Assembly (NCBI GenBank): GCA_021789975.1
Contig: JAJYIT010000007.1
Coordinates: forward strand, 82,750 to 146,749
DNA length: 64,000 nucleotides
From: Bacteroidota bacterium
GTDB lineage: Bacteria; Bacteroidota; Ignavibacteria; Kryptoniales; JAKASW01
Direction of reading: 5' to 3'
The position numbers and the translations under genes were made by a program. Shown here one piece after another: positions 1 through 9,337 of this stretch. How positions within the stretch are numbered: position 1 is the stretch's first letter; every line of letters starts with the position of its first letter. The notes beneath the pieces are model-generated. The model saw nothing but the letters and a program-made list of their open reading frames with translations, made no database searches and had not been told where the DNA came from.

Positions 1-2
1 AA

Positions 3-695
3 GAACGGCTTCCGTGGGTGGCAGTCCGCAGCGATTGGAAGAGTTTCGAGAAACAACAAATATCGTCGAGCCGGAGATCTATCTTCAGAAGACTGCAACG
101 GTTGGCAGAACAGAAAGGTGAATTCAAGTTCGAAGCTGTTGTTCCCACCTTTGAGAATCTGGATCAATACCTGGACGAAGCGTTCGAGGTCGAAGTCTCT
201 AACTGGAAGGCCCGACGGCGAACTGCAATGAAGTATAACGAAAGGCTGGGCGGCTTCTTCCGCGAATATGCCAGGCTTGCTACGGAATCGGGCGAGCTCA
301 GGTTGTTTTTTCTACGAGTCAACGAGGAGCCGATTGCGGTCGAACTCACGACTTTACATGGCAACAGGATCTGGATACTTAAGATTGGACACAACGAGGC
401 ATGGTGGAGGTGCTCTCCCGGAATTCTCCTAATGCATAACGTAATCAGGTTTTGCTTCGAGAATGGCCTTGAAGGCTGCGAGTTCGGCGGAACTGATGAA
501 CCATGGCTTCACATTTGGGCCAACGAGTCCCATAGCGCTTGGACCTACAGAATATATCCGGGTTCGGTTAAAGGCATGTTTCAACTCGGCGTTGATCTCC
601 TTCAGTTAACAGGTGGAAAGATACACACAGTGGCAGCCACACTAAAAGCTAGAAAGAATTCGCACAATGAAACCGGTCAGGCACAAAACAATTAG
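3..695 (+). CDS. FemAB/CelD-like acyltransferase, 5' end cut by window edge
   Basis: C-terminal part of a protein of the Acetyltransf_6 (FemAB-like GNAT) group, which in exopolysaccharide loci are thought to transfer acyl groups to sugars or amino acids. The reading frame stays open to base 3, so the GTG at 18 is probably internal and the true start lies outside the window. Visible family features are a basic helical stretch (SRRSIFRRLQRL), a Trp-rich binding segment (NWKARRRTAM), and the ending strand-loop GCEFGGTDEPW. The complete 446-residue gene at 9338-10678 belongs to the same family, so the two bracket the polysaccharide cluster. Family assignment is good; the donor and acceptor are unknown. 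Confidence 0.75.
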   Translation, partial: ERLPWVAVRSDWKSFEKQQISSSRRSIFRRLQRLAEQKGEFKFEAVVPTFENLDQYLDEAFEVEVSNWKARRRTAMKYNERLGGFFREYARLATESGELRLFFLRVNEEPIAVELTTLHGNRIWILKIGHNEAWWRCSPGILLMHNVIRFCFENGLEGCEFGGTDEPWLHIWANESHSAWTYRIYPGSVKGMFQLGVDLLQLTGGKIHTVAATLKARKNSHNETGQAQNN

Positions 696-703
696 AGACA
701 GGT

Positions 704-880
704 CATGAGCATGGTCAAAAGCTTTAGAAAAGATTCTCTTTTGATGAACGCTTCAGTACATTATTTGGAACAAATACTTCCCGGTGGCTCATCTAGATAT
801 CGGTGTGCCACCGATTGTTCGCAGCCGACCTGCTTAGAAGTCAAAAGAATACCAGGGACACGTCCCAAACGGTCTGAGTA
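704..880 (+). CDS. Possible small ORF, unknown product
   Basis: A 58-codon frame with ATG 8 bases after the acyltransferase stop and a weak AGG upstream. The product is basic with three cysteines near the middle (CATDCSQPTC). No family is recognised. It fills most of the gap before the GT2 gene; it could equally be non-coding or the remnant of a longer gene. Confidence 0.2.
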
Positions 881-926
881 GACTTGGAGATAATCCTGAA
901 TAAGATTCCGGAATTGAATTAGACGT

Positions 927-2147
927 ATGAAAATTATCATCACACTGGTGGATATGCTATTTCTTGTTCCACTTGTCTTTTTCTCATTGTATCTGTCGAT
1001 GCTGACGCTCCTTGCCTTGTTCAGAAAGGTCAGGCAATTCGACCGAAAGCCTGCCAATTACAGGAGATTCGCAGTATTAGTCCCTGCTCACGATGAAGAG
1101 GCCGTGATTGAACAGACGGTTGCCAGTCTGAAGGAAATAGATTATCCGGGGGACAAATTTGATATACTCGTCATCGCCGACAACTGCACCGACAGGACTG
1201 CAGGAATATCACGGGCGATGGGGGCGAAGGTGTTCGAGAGATTTGATCAGGTCAAAAAAGGGAAAGGGTTTGCATTAAGGTGGTGCCTCGACCAGATACT
1301 AGCCTCCGTGCCACATTATGATGGATTTGTTGTCGTTGACGCAGACACGGTCGTTTCCAAGAACTTTCTGAGCGTGATGAACCACTACCTTTATGAAGGA
1401 GCAGAATGCATACAGAGCAGCGATATGGTGGTTCCACAACCTGGTTCCTGGAGCCCGGAGATGACGCGGGTGGCGTTCATACTTCATAATTATGTCAGAC
1501 CGCTCGGAAAGCTTACGCTCGGCTGCAGCTCCGGGTTGAACGGCAACGGAATGTGCTTTTCACGGAAGCTGATCGAGACTATGCCATGGAACGCTTACTC
1601 AAGAGTAGAAGATCTTGAGCACTCCCTTCAACTTGCAATCGACAACATTAGGGTTCAATTTGCTCCCGAGGCAGTTGTGCGAGCGATCATGCCGAGCGAT
1701 TCGAAAAACGCAGAGACACAACGGAGAAGATGGGAGATGGGACGCTTTCCACTCATCTTGAAGTATACAAAACCTCTTATCTTGGAGGCGTTTCGCAAAA
1801 GATCCATCATGATCCTCGACATGCTCGTCGAGCTCGTCACACCGGCCTTCCTCAACATATTTCTGCTTACCTTGATAATGACAGGGGTTAACATGGGAGC
1901 GCTCCTCATCGGAGCATCGTGGCTTTTTCCGATTGCGGCTATCTGGACCGTGGCATTGCTCCTTGAAATATTCCATGTACTTGGGGGGCTTAAAGCGGCG
2001 CGGGCGGACAGAGGAACTTACCTTGTTCTTATGAAGCTTCCGAAATATGCCGCCTGGAAGCTCGGTTTATATTTCAAGACATGGCTCAGAGGCGATGAAA
2101 AACAGTGGGTGAGAACGGCAAGGGACGGCACGAATTCTAAGCATTAG
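927..2147 (+). CDS. Membrane GT2 family glycosyltransferase
   Basis: A 406-residue processive-type family 2 glycosyltransferase, expected to add sugars from a nucleotide-sugar to a lipid or polymer at the cytoplasmic face of the inner membrane. An N-terminal membrane segment (about residues 5-32) precedes the GT-A domain, which shows the VPAHDEE start strand, the metal-binding VVDADT (DxD-like) loop near residue 135, and the QRRRWEMGR (Q/RxxRW) motif near residue 265. Two or three hydrophobic segments follow at about 290-365. The Q/RxxRW motif links it to cellulose/hyaluronan/poly-GlcNAc synthase relatives. Its 3' end overlaps the convergent GT4 gene by 11 bases. The sugar used cannot be read from sequence. 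Confidence 0.85.
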   Translation: MKIIITLVDMLFLVPLVFFSLYLSMLTLLALFRKVRQFDRKPANYRRFAVLVPAHDEEAVIEQTVASLKEIDYPGDKFDILVIADNCTDRTAGISRAMGAKVFERFDQVKKGKGFALRWCLDQILASVPHYDGFVVVDADTVVSKNFLSVMNHYLYEGAECIQSSDMVVPQPGSWSPEMTRVAFILHNYVRPLGKLTLGCSSGLNGNGMCFSRKLIETMPWNAYSRVEDLEHSLQLAIDNIRVQFAPEAVVRAIMPSDSKNAETQRRRWEMGRFPLILKYTKPLILEAFRKRSIMILDMLVELVTPAFLNIFLLTLIMTGVNMGALLIGASWLFPIAAIWTVALLLEIFHVLGGLKAARADRGTYLVLMKLPKYAAWKLGLYFKTWLRGDEKQWVRTARDGTNSKH

Positions 2148-3279
2148 TCCGATTAGCTCTCCTTCGCTCGTTTTCCACCGTGTCGATCACAATATTCTTG
2201 ATGTTATCTACAAACTGATCCCAGGTGAATTTCTCCTCTATCCTCTTCCTTCCTTCCCTTCCCATCTCTTCTGCGACCGCAGGATTTTCCCATAGATACT
2301 TAATAGCTTCTCTCAGGGCGACCGGATCTCCCTGAGGTACGAAAATGCCGGTCTTACCATCGATGATAACATCGACCTGACCTTTTGTACGCGAGCAGAT
2401 CACGGCCTTACCCATCGCCATCGCCTCAAGAATAGCCGTAAGACCGTTATCTGAGTCTGTCGGCAGTAGCGGAGTTACGACGAATCGGGAACGCGCGTAC
2501 AGGTTGCGAAGCTCATTCATCGGGACTAGTCCGACAGTGAGATTTGGCGGCAGTTCAGGCTCGCGATAGATGGCTTTGACCGTATCCTGAAGAAACCCGC
2601 GCGTCATTCCGGCTGCGATGTGGCATTTTATATCAAGGCCGCGCATCGCTTTTATCAGGGTCGGATAGTCGCGCATTTCGACACCCACAGAACAAATCCG
2701 ATCGGTTTCACGCGGCATCGGGCGGAAGAATTTGTGATCTACGTAGTAGGTTATGAACCTGATTTTTTCGGGTGGAATGCCCAGATGGTTTATGGCAAAG
2801 TCGCGATGAGTTGAAGTCCATAAGATCATCGTCGAAATATGCGAGTGGACTCGCTTTAGTATCGCTGCCTTCCTGGGTTTGGAAATCCAGAACATCAAGG
2901 CAACATGCGGGAACTTCGTGTGGGTAAGTTTCAGGAGTGAAGCAAACAGAAGCCCGTTTTTATCCGACCATGATATGACGACATCGAATTTCTTCCTGAC
3001 AAGGTAAGTCTCGATAGCCATGGAGATTGAGGCCGGAAGTATCTTGTAGATTCCTCTGCGCCACCATGGAGACTTGGACAGAGACGTTTCGTCCAGCGTC
3101 ACCGTCTTCAGTGTGCGCTCGTACAGCGAACTCCGCGGAAGCTCATCGCTTTGTTCTTTGTCCGGGTCGTTCCGTCTTATCCCGCTGGAAACTAAGGTCA
3201 AGGACCGGATGCCGTGCATGACATTCTTTTCGTTGGCATTCACCGATGCCTTGTCTCCGGAATCTACCTGCATAGTCAT
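2137..3279 (-). CDS. GT4 family (group 1) glycosyltransferase
   Basis: A GT-B fold retaining glycosyltransferase of 380 residues. The C-terminal donor site shows the usual ending LEAMAMGKAVICSRTKGQ with the preceding acidic stretch of the EX7E type, then GREGRKRIEEKFTW. The N-terminal half is less conserved and begins with a hydrophilic stretch, so the true start may be the ATG at 3219 (MHGIRSLTLVSSG) rather than 3279; neither has a convincing ribosome site. It faces the GT2 gene tail to tail. Probably cytoplasmic or peripheral at the membrane and part of glycan assembly. Confidence 0.8.
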   Translation of the reverse strand: MTMQVDSGDKASVNANEKNVMHGIRSLTLVSSGIRRNDPDKEQSDELPRSSLYERTLKTVTLDETSLSKSPWWRRGIYKILPASISMAIETYLVRKKFDVVISWSDKNGLLFASLLKLTHTKFPHVALMFWISKPRKAAILKRVHSHISTMILWTSTHRDFAINHLGIPPEKIRFITYYVDHKFFRPMPRETDRICSVGVEMRDYPTLIKAMRGLDIKCHIAAGMTRGFLQDTVKAIYREPELPPNLTVGLVPMNELRNLYARSRFVVTPLLPTDSDNGLTAILEAMAMGKAVICSRTKGQVDVIIDGKTGIFVPQGDPVALREAIKYLWENPAVAEEMGREGRKRIEEKFTWDQFVDNIKNIVIDTVENERRRANRTNA

Positions 3280-3649
3280 AGCTCACATTTCTGCTTTCAT
3301 TGCATCTTCAACCGGCGGCGGGACTACAACTTCATAATCAACGAGCATTTTCGGACTGGAGTTCCGCTAAACCCAAGTCAATCCGGAGAATCGCGTAGAA
3401 TGGTTTGATTTCAGTCCTATGACTCATTTGAAATTTAATGGAGATTGAGTAGACTATCAAGTCGTTATGAATCGCGTTCATGGAACACAAGGAGAGGTAT
3501 TTTCAACATGGAGACATGGAGTTCACCGAGAAGAGCAAACTTATAGAATCTTTTTGTGCTTAGGGCTTTCACGGTTGATCCTGTTGATTTCGGCCGTGCC
3601 GAATTAGGAATTAATGAATACCCGGTGATGTTACTGCTAATGTAAGCAG
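3280..3649. other. Gene-free spacer, 370 bases
   Basis: The spacer lies between two divergent genes (GT4 leftward, hexapeptide acetyltransferase rightward), so promoters for both should be here. I see no convincing ORF, strong hairpin or repeat. It is relatively A/T rich between 3430 and 3640. Confidence 0.5.
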
Positions 3650-4249
3650 ATGGCTAATTCAGAATTCATCCGCCGCGTGAGGTGGCGATTATCGAATCAT
3701 TCAGTGTGGGAACACTTGAGGGGCCTGTGGTTTGCGCGGAAGATGACTAGGCACGGCATCATCGTCGTGACAGGTGGCCGACCTTCTCCGAAGATTATCA
3801 ACAAAGGCGGAAAAATCATCGTACAGAACTGTCAGTTTTACGAAGGCGTGCGATTTGACGTCGGCAAGAACGCAACCGTATTGGTCGGCAACGGTACCTA
3901 TCTTAACCGGAATACAAACATTGTCGCACAAGACAGAGTGGAAATCGGTCGCAACTGCAAAATAGCCTGGGACGTTGTAATAATGGATACGGACCTGCAC
4001 GCAGTTGACGGAACCGTTTTGGAGAACAAGCCCGTGGTAATAGAGGATAATGTCTGGATAGGATGCAGGTGCATCATCCTCAAAGGTGTCAGGGTTGGCA
4101 CCGGTGCGATCATCGCGGCAGGTTCGGTGGTTACAAAAAACGTTCCGCCGAATTCAATTGCAGCCGGAGTGCCTGCACGAGTCATCCTGGAACGAGCGCG
4201 TCATGCAGAATTAGAAAAAAAAATTCCAATTGACGATCCAGAGAAATAG
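3650..4249 (+). CDS. Hexapeptide-repeat (LbH) O-acetyltransferase
   Basis: A 199-residue left-handed beta-helix acyltransferase related to WbbJ/colanic-acid and maltose-type acetyltransferases. The second half has typical hexapeptide repeats (IGRNCKIAWDVVI, VIEDNVWIGCRCIILKGV, VGTGAIIAAGSVVTK) and the closing PARVI segment. The catalytic His is likely the one in TDLHAVDG, the usual D-x-H position. Expected to move acetyl from acetyl-CoA to a sugar hydroxyl in the cytoplasm. It stands alone on the plus strand and matches the polysaccharide theme of its neighbours. Confidence 0.85.
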   Translation: MANSEFIRRVRWRLSNHSVWEHLRGLWFARKMTRHGIIVVTGGRPSPKIINKGGKIIVQNCQFYEGVRFDVGKNATVLVGNGTYLNRNTNIVAQDRVEIGRNCKIAWDVVIMDTDLHAVDGTVLENKPVVIEDNVWIGCRCIILKGVRVGTGAIIAAGSVVTKNVPPNSIAAGVPARVILERARHAELEKKIPIDDPEK

Positions 4250-4305
4250 TAGAAGTTCCTTGCAGGACGCGGTCCGGCAGTTGCAAATCAGGGTTCAACT
4301 TCTAC
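4249..4305 (+). terminator. Inverted repeat after acetyltransferase gene
   Basis: Perfect 9-base arms GTAGAAGTT (4249-4257) and AACTTCTAC (4297-4305) begin at the stop codon. A second, overlapping pair AAGTTCCT/AGGAACTT (4254-4261 and 4305-4312) could form instead. No T-run follows, so this is only a possible bidirectional terminator for the acetyltransferase gene and the convergent remnant. Confidence 0.35.
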
Positions 4306-4360
4306 AGGAACTTATGATGTCGCTTCAACGTCATGAAAGTTAAAGATCCTCTATTAGTTT

Positions 4361-5207
4361 CTACTTCCCGGACAAGACGTCCACGACTTGCATCTCTTCG
4401 ATCAACTTCACATGCTGGTCGCCTTCAACAAATGAGTGGCGACCGTTTTCATCGAGTGATTCTCGGACTTTACTCTTTATGAAACCCTGTTCACAAGTCA
4501 GAGGTTTTAAGTTGCCGATGACGTCTTTCCCGACAAAGAACGCGTTTTCGCCGCCGCCATCGGAGCCTATAAAGTAATAACATTTGTTCTCTGCGAGAAC
4601 GCAAAGCGCCTTGAGCGATGCACCCAAACAAAGCCGCGAGTAATACGCCTTAGTTCGCACAAAGTCGGGAGTATACGGAATGCTCATTGTGTCTCCCGCC
4701 CCAAGAAGGTTATTATATTCACAAACCACAATCTTCTGTAAACTTGTATCGATTTTCTCCTACACCCAGTAGTCGTTCCCGTCGATGTCTACGCGAAGTA
4801 AGCCGATGTCGCCGCTGAATCCGGCACCATTAATAAGCTCGTTCCTGTTATCGCCGTTGATAAACGCGCAGATCGCAATAATGTCATGACTCCAGCAAAG
4901 AAATTATTTCCTGATCCGGTCTACATTGACCGGGTCACCGTCGGTCACCGACCCTCGCCAGTTGTTGTTCATGAGAAGGAATCGCGTATTGGATTGGCAA
5001 TAATCTTCAACTCCGAATTCTACGAAGACCTCTTTTCCGGCATTCTCGAGAAGAAAAATTGAATTATGCCATTTTCTCTGTTTTGTGAAAACGCCTGAAC
5101 CCTCTCGACGACAAATCGTTCTTTCGGGAATCGGTCAGCATATCTCGCATGTACAGTCTGGCTAACAGGATCCGATTCTGCCCCACGGAATCAACCAGTG
5201 GGTCGAA
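4361..5207 (-). pseudogene. Decayed FkbM-like methyltransferase gene
   Basis: Translating this stretch across frames recovers one recognisable protein: DRFPKERFVVERVQAFSQ, GIIQFFFSRM, then VFVEFGVEDYCQSNTRFLL, FSGDIGLLRVDIDGNDYW and a C-terminal piece ending KLIEEMQVVDVLSGK. This matches a conserved FkbM-like SAM-methyltransferase family common in polysaccharide clusters (VEFGV is the SAM-binding loop). It is broken by in-frame stops TAA at 4904-4906 and TAG at 4760-4762 (TGG to TAG within NDYWVW) and by frameshifts near 5035 and near 5150. The remaining open part (4361-4729) looks like a 122-residue gene but is only the C-terminus. It starts directly after the WecG-like stop codon, so it was once the distal gene of that operon. 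Confidence 0.8.
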
Positions 5208-5957
5208 TCAAATTCGCTCAGTTGCCTCCACTTGTTTTCTCCCAAGAAAAATCGAAATCAGGATCGTAACCGGGAATCTGACGGTCGCAGTAAAGATTCT
5301 ATTGATCCTCTGCGGTTGTTTAATAAGTCTGTAAAGCCACTCAATGCCTGCGGAGCGCATCCATGCCGGCGCCCGCGGGACAACTCCGGCAATAAAGTCA
5401 AACGTCCCACCCACGCTCATAGCGATCTTAGGAGTCAACCTGTTCTTGTTCTCGTAAACAAATTTTTCCTGCTTTGGTACGCCAAAAGCTACAAGGAGAA
5501 TGTCTGCTTCCGAATTGTTGATCCGGTCGACAAGGCCGTTTTCATTTGGGGTACCGGAGTAAGTGCCGGCGATTCTAAGTGCAGGATAGGCTTTCTTGAG
5601 ACGCTCTGCCGCCTTAGCTGCTATCCCTTCTGCAGCTCCAAGAAAAAAGATCGAGTACGAATTGTCAGAGGCAATCTTCGCCACCTCCCACGTGAGATCG
5701 ACACCCGGAATTCTCCGCCCTACTTCAATGCGGAGGACTTTGGCAGCAAAACGCAGCCCGACCCCGTCCGGTATGGTGAGATCGGCTGCATTTGAAATTT
5801 TCAGAAGTTCCGAGTCGTGACGCGTCGCCATAATGAACTCCGGATTTACCGGTATCACATGATGAAGTTTCTCACTCGTCAGGAATGTCTTGAGCCTGGA
5901 AATGACCTCGTCGTAACTAAGCCCGTCCAGTCTGACCGAAAGTATCTCCGCCGCCAT
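5208..5957 (-). CDS. WecG/TagA/CpsF family glycosyltransferase (GT26)
   Basis: A 249-residue GT26 enzyme. Members transfer N-acetylmannosamine(uronic acid) or other sugars to undecaprenyl-diphosphate-linked acceptors at the cytoplasmic membrane. Family hallmarks are TIPDGVGLRFAAKVL with the catalytic Asp, FFLGAAEGIAAKAAE, AFGVPKQEKFVYEN and GVGGTFDFIAG-type (here SVGGTFDFIAG) motifs, followed by EWLYRLIKQP, the basic C-terminal membrane-docking segment. The ATG lies 3 bases after the stop of the large upstream gene at 5961-8840, so the two are translationally linked. Confidence 0.9.
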   Translation of the reverse strand: MAAEILSVRLDGLSYDEVISRLKTFLTSEKLHHVIPVNPEFIMATRHDSELLKISNAADLTIPDGVGLRFAAKVLRIEVGRRIPGVDLTWEVAKIASDNSYSIFFLGAAEGIAAKAAERLKKAYPALRIAGTYSGTPNENGLVDRINNSEADILLVAFGVPKQEKFVYENKNRLTPKIAMSVGGTFDFIAGVVPRAPAWMRSAGIEWLYRLIKQPQRINRIFTATVRFPVTILISIFLGRKQVEATERI

Positions 5958-5960
5958 CTC

Positions 5961-8840
5961 TTAGTTCACGCCCGGGCCGAGCCGGTTGAAGAAGAGGAGC
6001 GAGGCCGCCCTCTTGTACCGGGGAAAATCTGCCAAGGTAAGCAGGTCAACTATAAGGGACTCGAGTGAATCAGGAGGGAACTCCCTGAGAAGCTGCACTT
6101 TGCCTTCGGATCTGTTTGCGCGTGTGAGTAGCTGGACAGCACTTAGAAGTCCTGACTGAATGTTCCCCTGGACTACTTTCACTTTCTCCTGTCTTGCCAG
6201 GTCCCTGATTCTTGTAGAACAGTTTCCGGGTGAGAATGCTATATTCACCTTCTCGAGCATCGGAATGTCTTCGTCGGAATCTCCCATTGCGATCGTTTGC
6301 CCTGTGAATTTCTTTAAGTACTCTTTGTAAGAAGCTACTGCATTCCCCTTATCGTTCCTGATGCCAACGAGGTAGGTGTCAGCGCCGTGAACAATCGCCT
6401 TTAATGATTTGACACCTGCTCTCTTAATGACGGATTCCGCCTCTTCACTCGTAAGTCCAGATATTCCGTGTTTCGCATACTTGAATACCCTGAGTGCGTA
6501 CTTGTAATCGGGATCGATGAAGACACCGTCGGAATTGCCAATGACCTCCCGGCAGGCGTTAAGAGCGGCATTGACGTCATCATCAATCAGAGGAATTTCT
6601 GTCTTACGCTCATTGTCGTAGATAACGCTACCGTACTCGCCGATACCGGCGACAAATCCGTAAGCATTGCAATAGTTTTTGATATGCTCCACACTTCTGC
6701 CCGTATTCGGTATCACCGAAATGTCGTCCGAACGCAGCAGCGAAAGCGCTTTCAAACCGTTTTTCGTGGTATGAGGAAAACCAAGGAACTCAGCATCAAA
6801 CACGCCGTCCAGATCCATGAAGAAGATCGTCGAATCTGTTGAGAGTGATCGGCTGCATTTTTCCGTCAAGAGTCCGGCAGCAAACTCAGCCATCGCATAG
6901 ACCCTGAAGTTCCACCCGTGCAAAAAACGTCTGTGGAAATATTCGGCATCGTCGCTTTCCCTTCTGTGAAGGATGCGGTGAAACATTCGGTCAGACTCAG
7001 CCGCTCCATACAAAAGCTTGTAGAGAAACACCCTTTCAGATAATGTCCTTACGTCTCCACTTTCCCTGGAGTATTTATTGACCAGGTTTTCCTCATCATG
7101 AACATCCAGTGAAAATTCGAACGATGAGATTGCAAGATCGTAGGCCGGGTCCACTACGTCAAGTTCGGGAGCACCAAAATTATGGTGTTCGAAATCGGTC
7201 TTTACCATGCCGGTTTCCGTTTTAAGCCATTCATCAGGCATCATTTTCCCGTCCACCAGTGCGTGAGGCGAATAGAGCGATCTCTTCAAACGCTTGAGCA
7301 GGACGCCGTTCTTGGGATAACCCATGAAGTTTCCATATACTCTTCTCAGAAGTGCAAGGATCTCAAGCCATCCCCATCCAAGATAGCGTGGATCGCCTTT
7401 CGGATCTTCGTCGAGTGAAAGTCTTTGGTTCCTTGCAGCCAGATAGGCTGCCATTTCATCGAGTGCCTTTTCTGTCAGATCCTCTCTTGTCAACGGTGTG
7501 CCGTCCACCCACTCAGTAAAAAGGATCCCTCTCCTTAAGGTGATTAGTTTGGGAACGAATTCTTCCAGCGCCAATCCGGCAAAAAAAGAATGGTAACCGA
7601 GCCATCCGAGCCCGACCGCTTTACCAATTATCCTTTTCGCCTCAATCGTACCATCTTCCCTGATCACTTCCATGTCATAGACTCTTTTCAGCCGCACCTG
7701 GTAACTATCGGCATAGTGGCTCCAGAGTTTCCGGTTGATTTCACGGGTCCCCGGGTCCTCAAAGACTGAAACAGCGCGCGCACCGTATCTCTCAAAATGT
7801 TCCCGCATGATGCTCTCGACGTTTGCCGGCTCAAACAATTTCTTCATAAAGAGATCATCCTGGTTCAACGTCAGGACCATAACTCTGTTGTCGGAAGGAA
7901 TCTGTCCGACCGGTTTGTGTGGATGGATGGGGGCCAGGATTACTATGTTCTTTGCCGGGATGCCAAAACCTTTGACAATTTCCTCAAGCATGCGGAAAGT
8001 CCCGCCGGTATTCGAAAAGTCGTCGATTAAAATAACGCTCGTTCCGTTGGTAAGCTTTTGCGCAAGCCACTTCCGTTCGAACTCATGAATCCCGAATTTC
8101 GGTCGAACAGCGATCCAGGAAACATCACGAATCCCTTTCGTTCCGAGATACGCCTTCAGCAAAGGACCCAGGTAACTTCCTGCAGTTCTAGATCCGACAA
8201 TTACAATCTTTTGCTTCTTGTTAGGCATGGCGTCCAGGAATTTATCTCCAAGCGCAAATACATCGTGGTACGACATATCCTGGCACCGAAAGCCCTCGTT
8301 AATCTTCATTCGCGCGACGCGGGCACCCCCCGGTAGGACCAAATTCCGGTAACTGTTCAACGACTCCCGCATCGCGGATACTTCATCTCGTGTGAGAGTT
8401 CTCGATTCAACCAAGAGTCTGCAAACAAGGTCAAGTCTCTCTTCCCATTCCGATTTCCACCGGAAGAGCTTCCTGTAGCGCATATCCCCGATTAGTGACG
8501 GAATGAAGTTGAGAAACCTCTCAGCCTTCCCTGAGATTCCCCTGAACTCTGGAAAATGGTTTGCCAGAGGCCTGATATAGAAGGGACGTCTGAGTAGATA
8601 ATCGTCCAGGGTGCAGCTTATGGCAGATGAGAATATATATAGGTTTATTCTCGATTCCTCTTGTTGCCAACCGGCTTGGGATCTCTCGTGCATCTTGAGT
8701 TCCGCATCCAAACGGTTAATCAACTCATCGAGCTTCAGAAAGGGATTCAGAGACCAACGATAATTGGAATAGAAAAGGTATTCAATTGTATCTATGTCCG
8801 GCACAGGCGTCGTTTCCACACCCGGGGTGTCGTTACTCAT
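5961..8840 (-). CDS. PRTase / kinase-like / HAD phosphatase multidomain protein
   Basis: A 959-residue soluble protein with three recognisable parts. Residues about 205-340 form a phosphoribosyltransferase fold with the PRPP loop VILIDDFSNTGGT. Residues about 390-600 resemble an aminoglycoside-phosphotransferase/choline-kinase-like fold: KTDFEHHNFG sits where HxDxxxxN catalytic loops occur, then DVVDPAYDLA. Residues about 672-905 are a Cof-type HAD phosphatase with DLDGV (Asp676/Asp678), NTGRS, KGN (Lys831) and GDSDED (853-858). The helical N-terminus (1-190) is unassigned. SD AAGGAGG precedes the ATG. It is followed 3 bases later by the WecG-like gene, so a role in making or recycling an activated sugar is inferred. 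The kinase-like part lacks the canonical catalytic Asp position in exact form. Domain calls are good; overall function is unknown. Confidence 0.75.
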   Translation of the reverse strand: MSNDTPGVETTPVPDIDTIEYLFYSNYRWSLNPFLKLDELINRLDAELKMHERSQAGWQQEESRINLYIFSSAISCTLDDYLLRRPFYIRPLANHFPEFRGISGKAERFLNFIPSLIGDMRYRKLFRWKSEWEERLDLVCRLLVESRTLTRDEVSAMRESLNSYRNLVLPGGARVARMKINEGFRCQDMSYHDVFALGDKFLDAMPNKKQKIVIVGSRTAGSYLGPLLKAYLGTKGIRDVSWIAVRPKFGIHEFERKWLAQKLTNGTSVILIDDFSNTGGTFRMLEEIVKGFGIPAKNIVILAPIHPHKPVGQIPSDNRVMVLTLNQDDLFMKKLFEPANVESIMREHFERYGARAVSVFEDPGTREINRKLWSHYADSYQVRLKRVYDMEVIREDGTIEAKRIIGKAVGLGWLGYHSFFAGLALEEFVPKLITLRRGILFTEWVDGTPLTREDLTEKALDEMAAYLAARNQRLSLDEDPKGDPRYLGWGWLEILALLRRVYGNFMGYPKNGVLLKRLKRSLYSPHALVDGKMMPDEWLKTETGMVKTDFEHHNFGAPELDVVDPAYDLAISSFEFSLDVHDEENLVNKYSRESGDVRTLSERVFLYKLLYGAAESDRMFHRILHRRESDDAEYFHRRFLHGWNFRVYAMAEFAAGLLTEKCSRSLSTDSTIFFMDLDGVFDAEFLGFPHTTKNGLKALSLLRSDDISVIPNTGRSVEHIKNYCNAYGFVAGIGEYGSVIYDNERKTEIPLIDDDVNAALNACREVIGNSDGVFIDPDYKYALRVFKYAKHGISGLTSEEAESVIKRAGVKSLKAIVHGADTYLVGIRNDKGNAVASYKEYLKKFTGQTIAMGDSDEDIPMLEKVNIAFSPGNCSTRIRDLARQEKVKVVQGNIQSGLLSAVQLLTRANRSEGKVQLLREFPPDSLESLIVDLLTLADFPRYKRAASLLFFNRLGPGVN

Positions 8841-9337
8841 CGATCCTCCTTCATCGAGTCAGCCCTCGATGGCATAGTTATATATAACGCTCTCGGTGAC
8901 AATCATTAAAGATCGGTAGAAACCCTTGTACCGATCGAATCCAGCGTATGAAGAAATCTCGATGACATAATTAGGCTTTCGGAAATTTCCAATTAAGTTC
9001 AGCCCGTTGCGTCTATATAAGGCGACGAGACAGGTGTCTCCGTCAATCGCCATCAGCTGCCTGTATACGCTCAAACCGAAAGACTGAGTCTAAATGCACA
9101 AAAGACCAAAGAAGTAACCATGAACGTCTTCGCGCCATCATTTTGACAACTCTCCCTCATCGCTAAACGGCGAGTAGTTCATAGGACCCTTGCTGGGGAA
9201 ATCTCCCCCTCCAACCGACAGGCTCTCAATATATGTAAACTGGTTTCTCGTTCAACCGGTTCCAAATCACGCGTTTTGGGAGGCACAGATTCTTCTCGCT
9301 TTCCGTGGCGAGAGCCGAAAATGGGAGCTTGGAGGCA
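8841..9337. other. Gene-poor spacer, about 500 bases
   Basis: It holds the ribosome site and presumably the promoter of the leftward multidomain gene. A 71-codon minus-strand frame (8859-9074), ending 18 bases before that gene's ATG, encodes a Tyr-rich peptide with no recognisable family. It could be a small gene or a remnant, but I cannot support it. No repeats or hairpins were noticed. Confidence 0.4.

Noticed and set aside
4361..4729. 122-residue stand-alone gene
   Set aside because: It is the C-terminal piece of a longer FkbM-like gene with stops upstream; reported as a pseudogene.
8859..9074. 71-codon minus-strand ORF before the multidomain gene
   Set aside because: No recognisable family, no clear ribosome site, and it covers the promoter region of the next gene.
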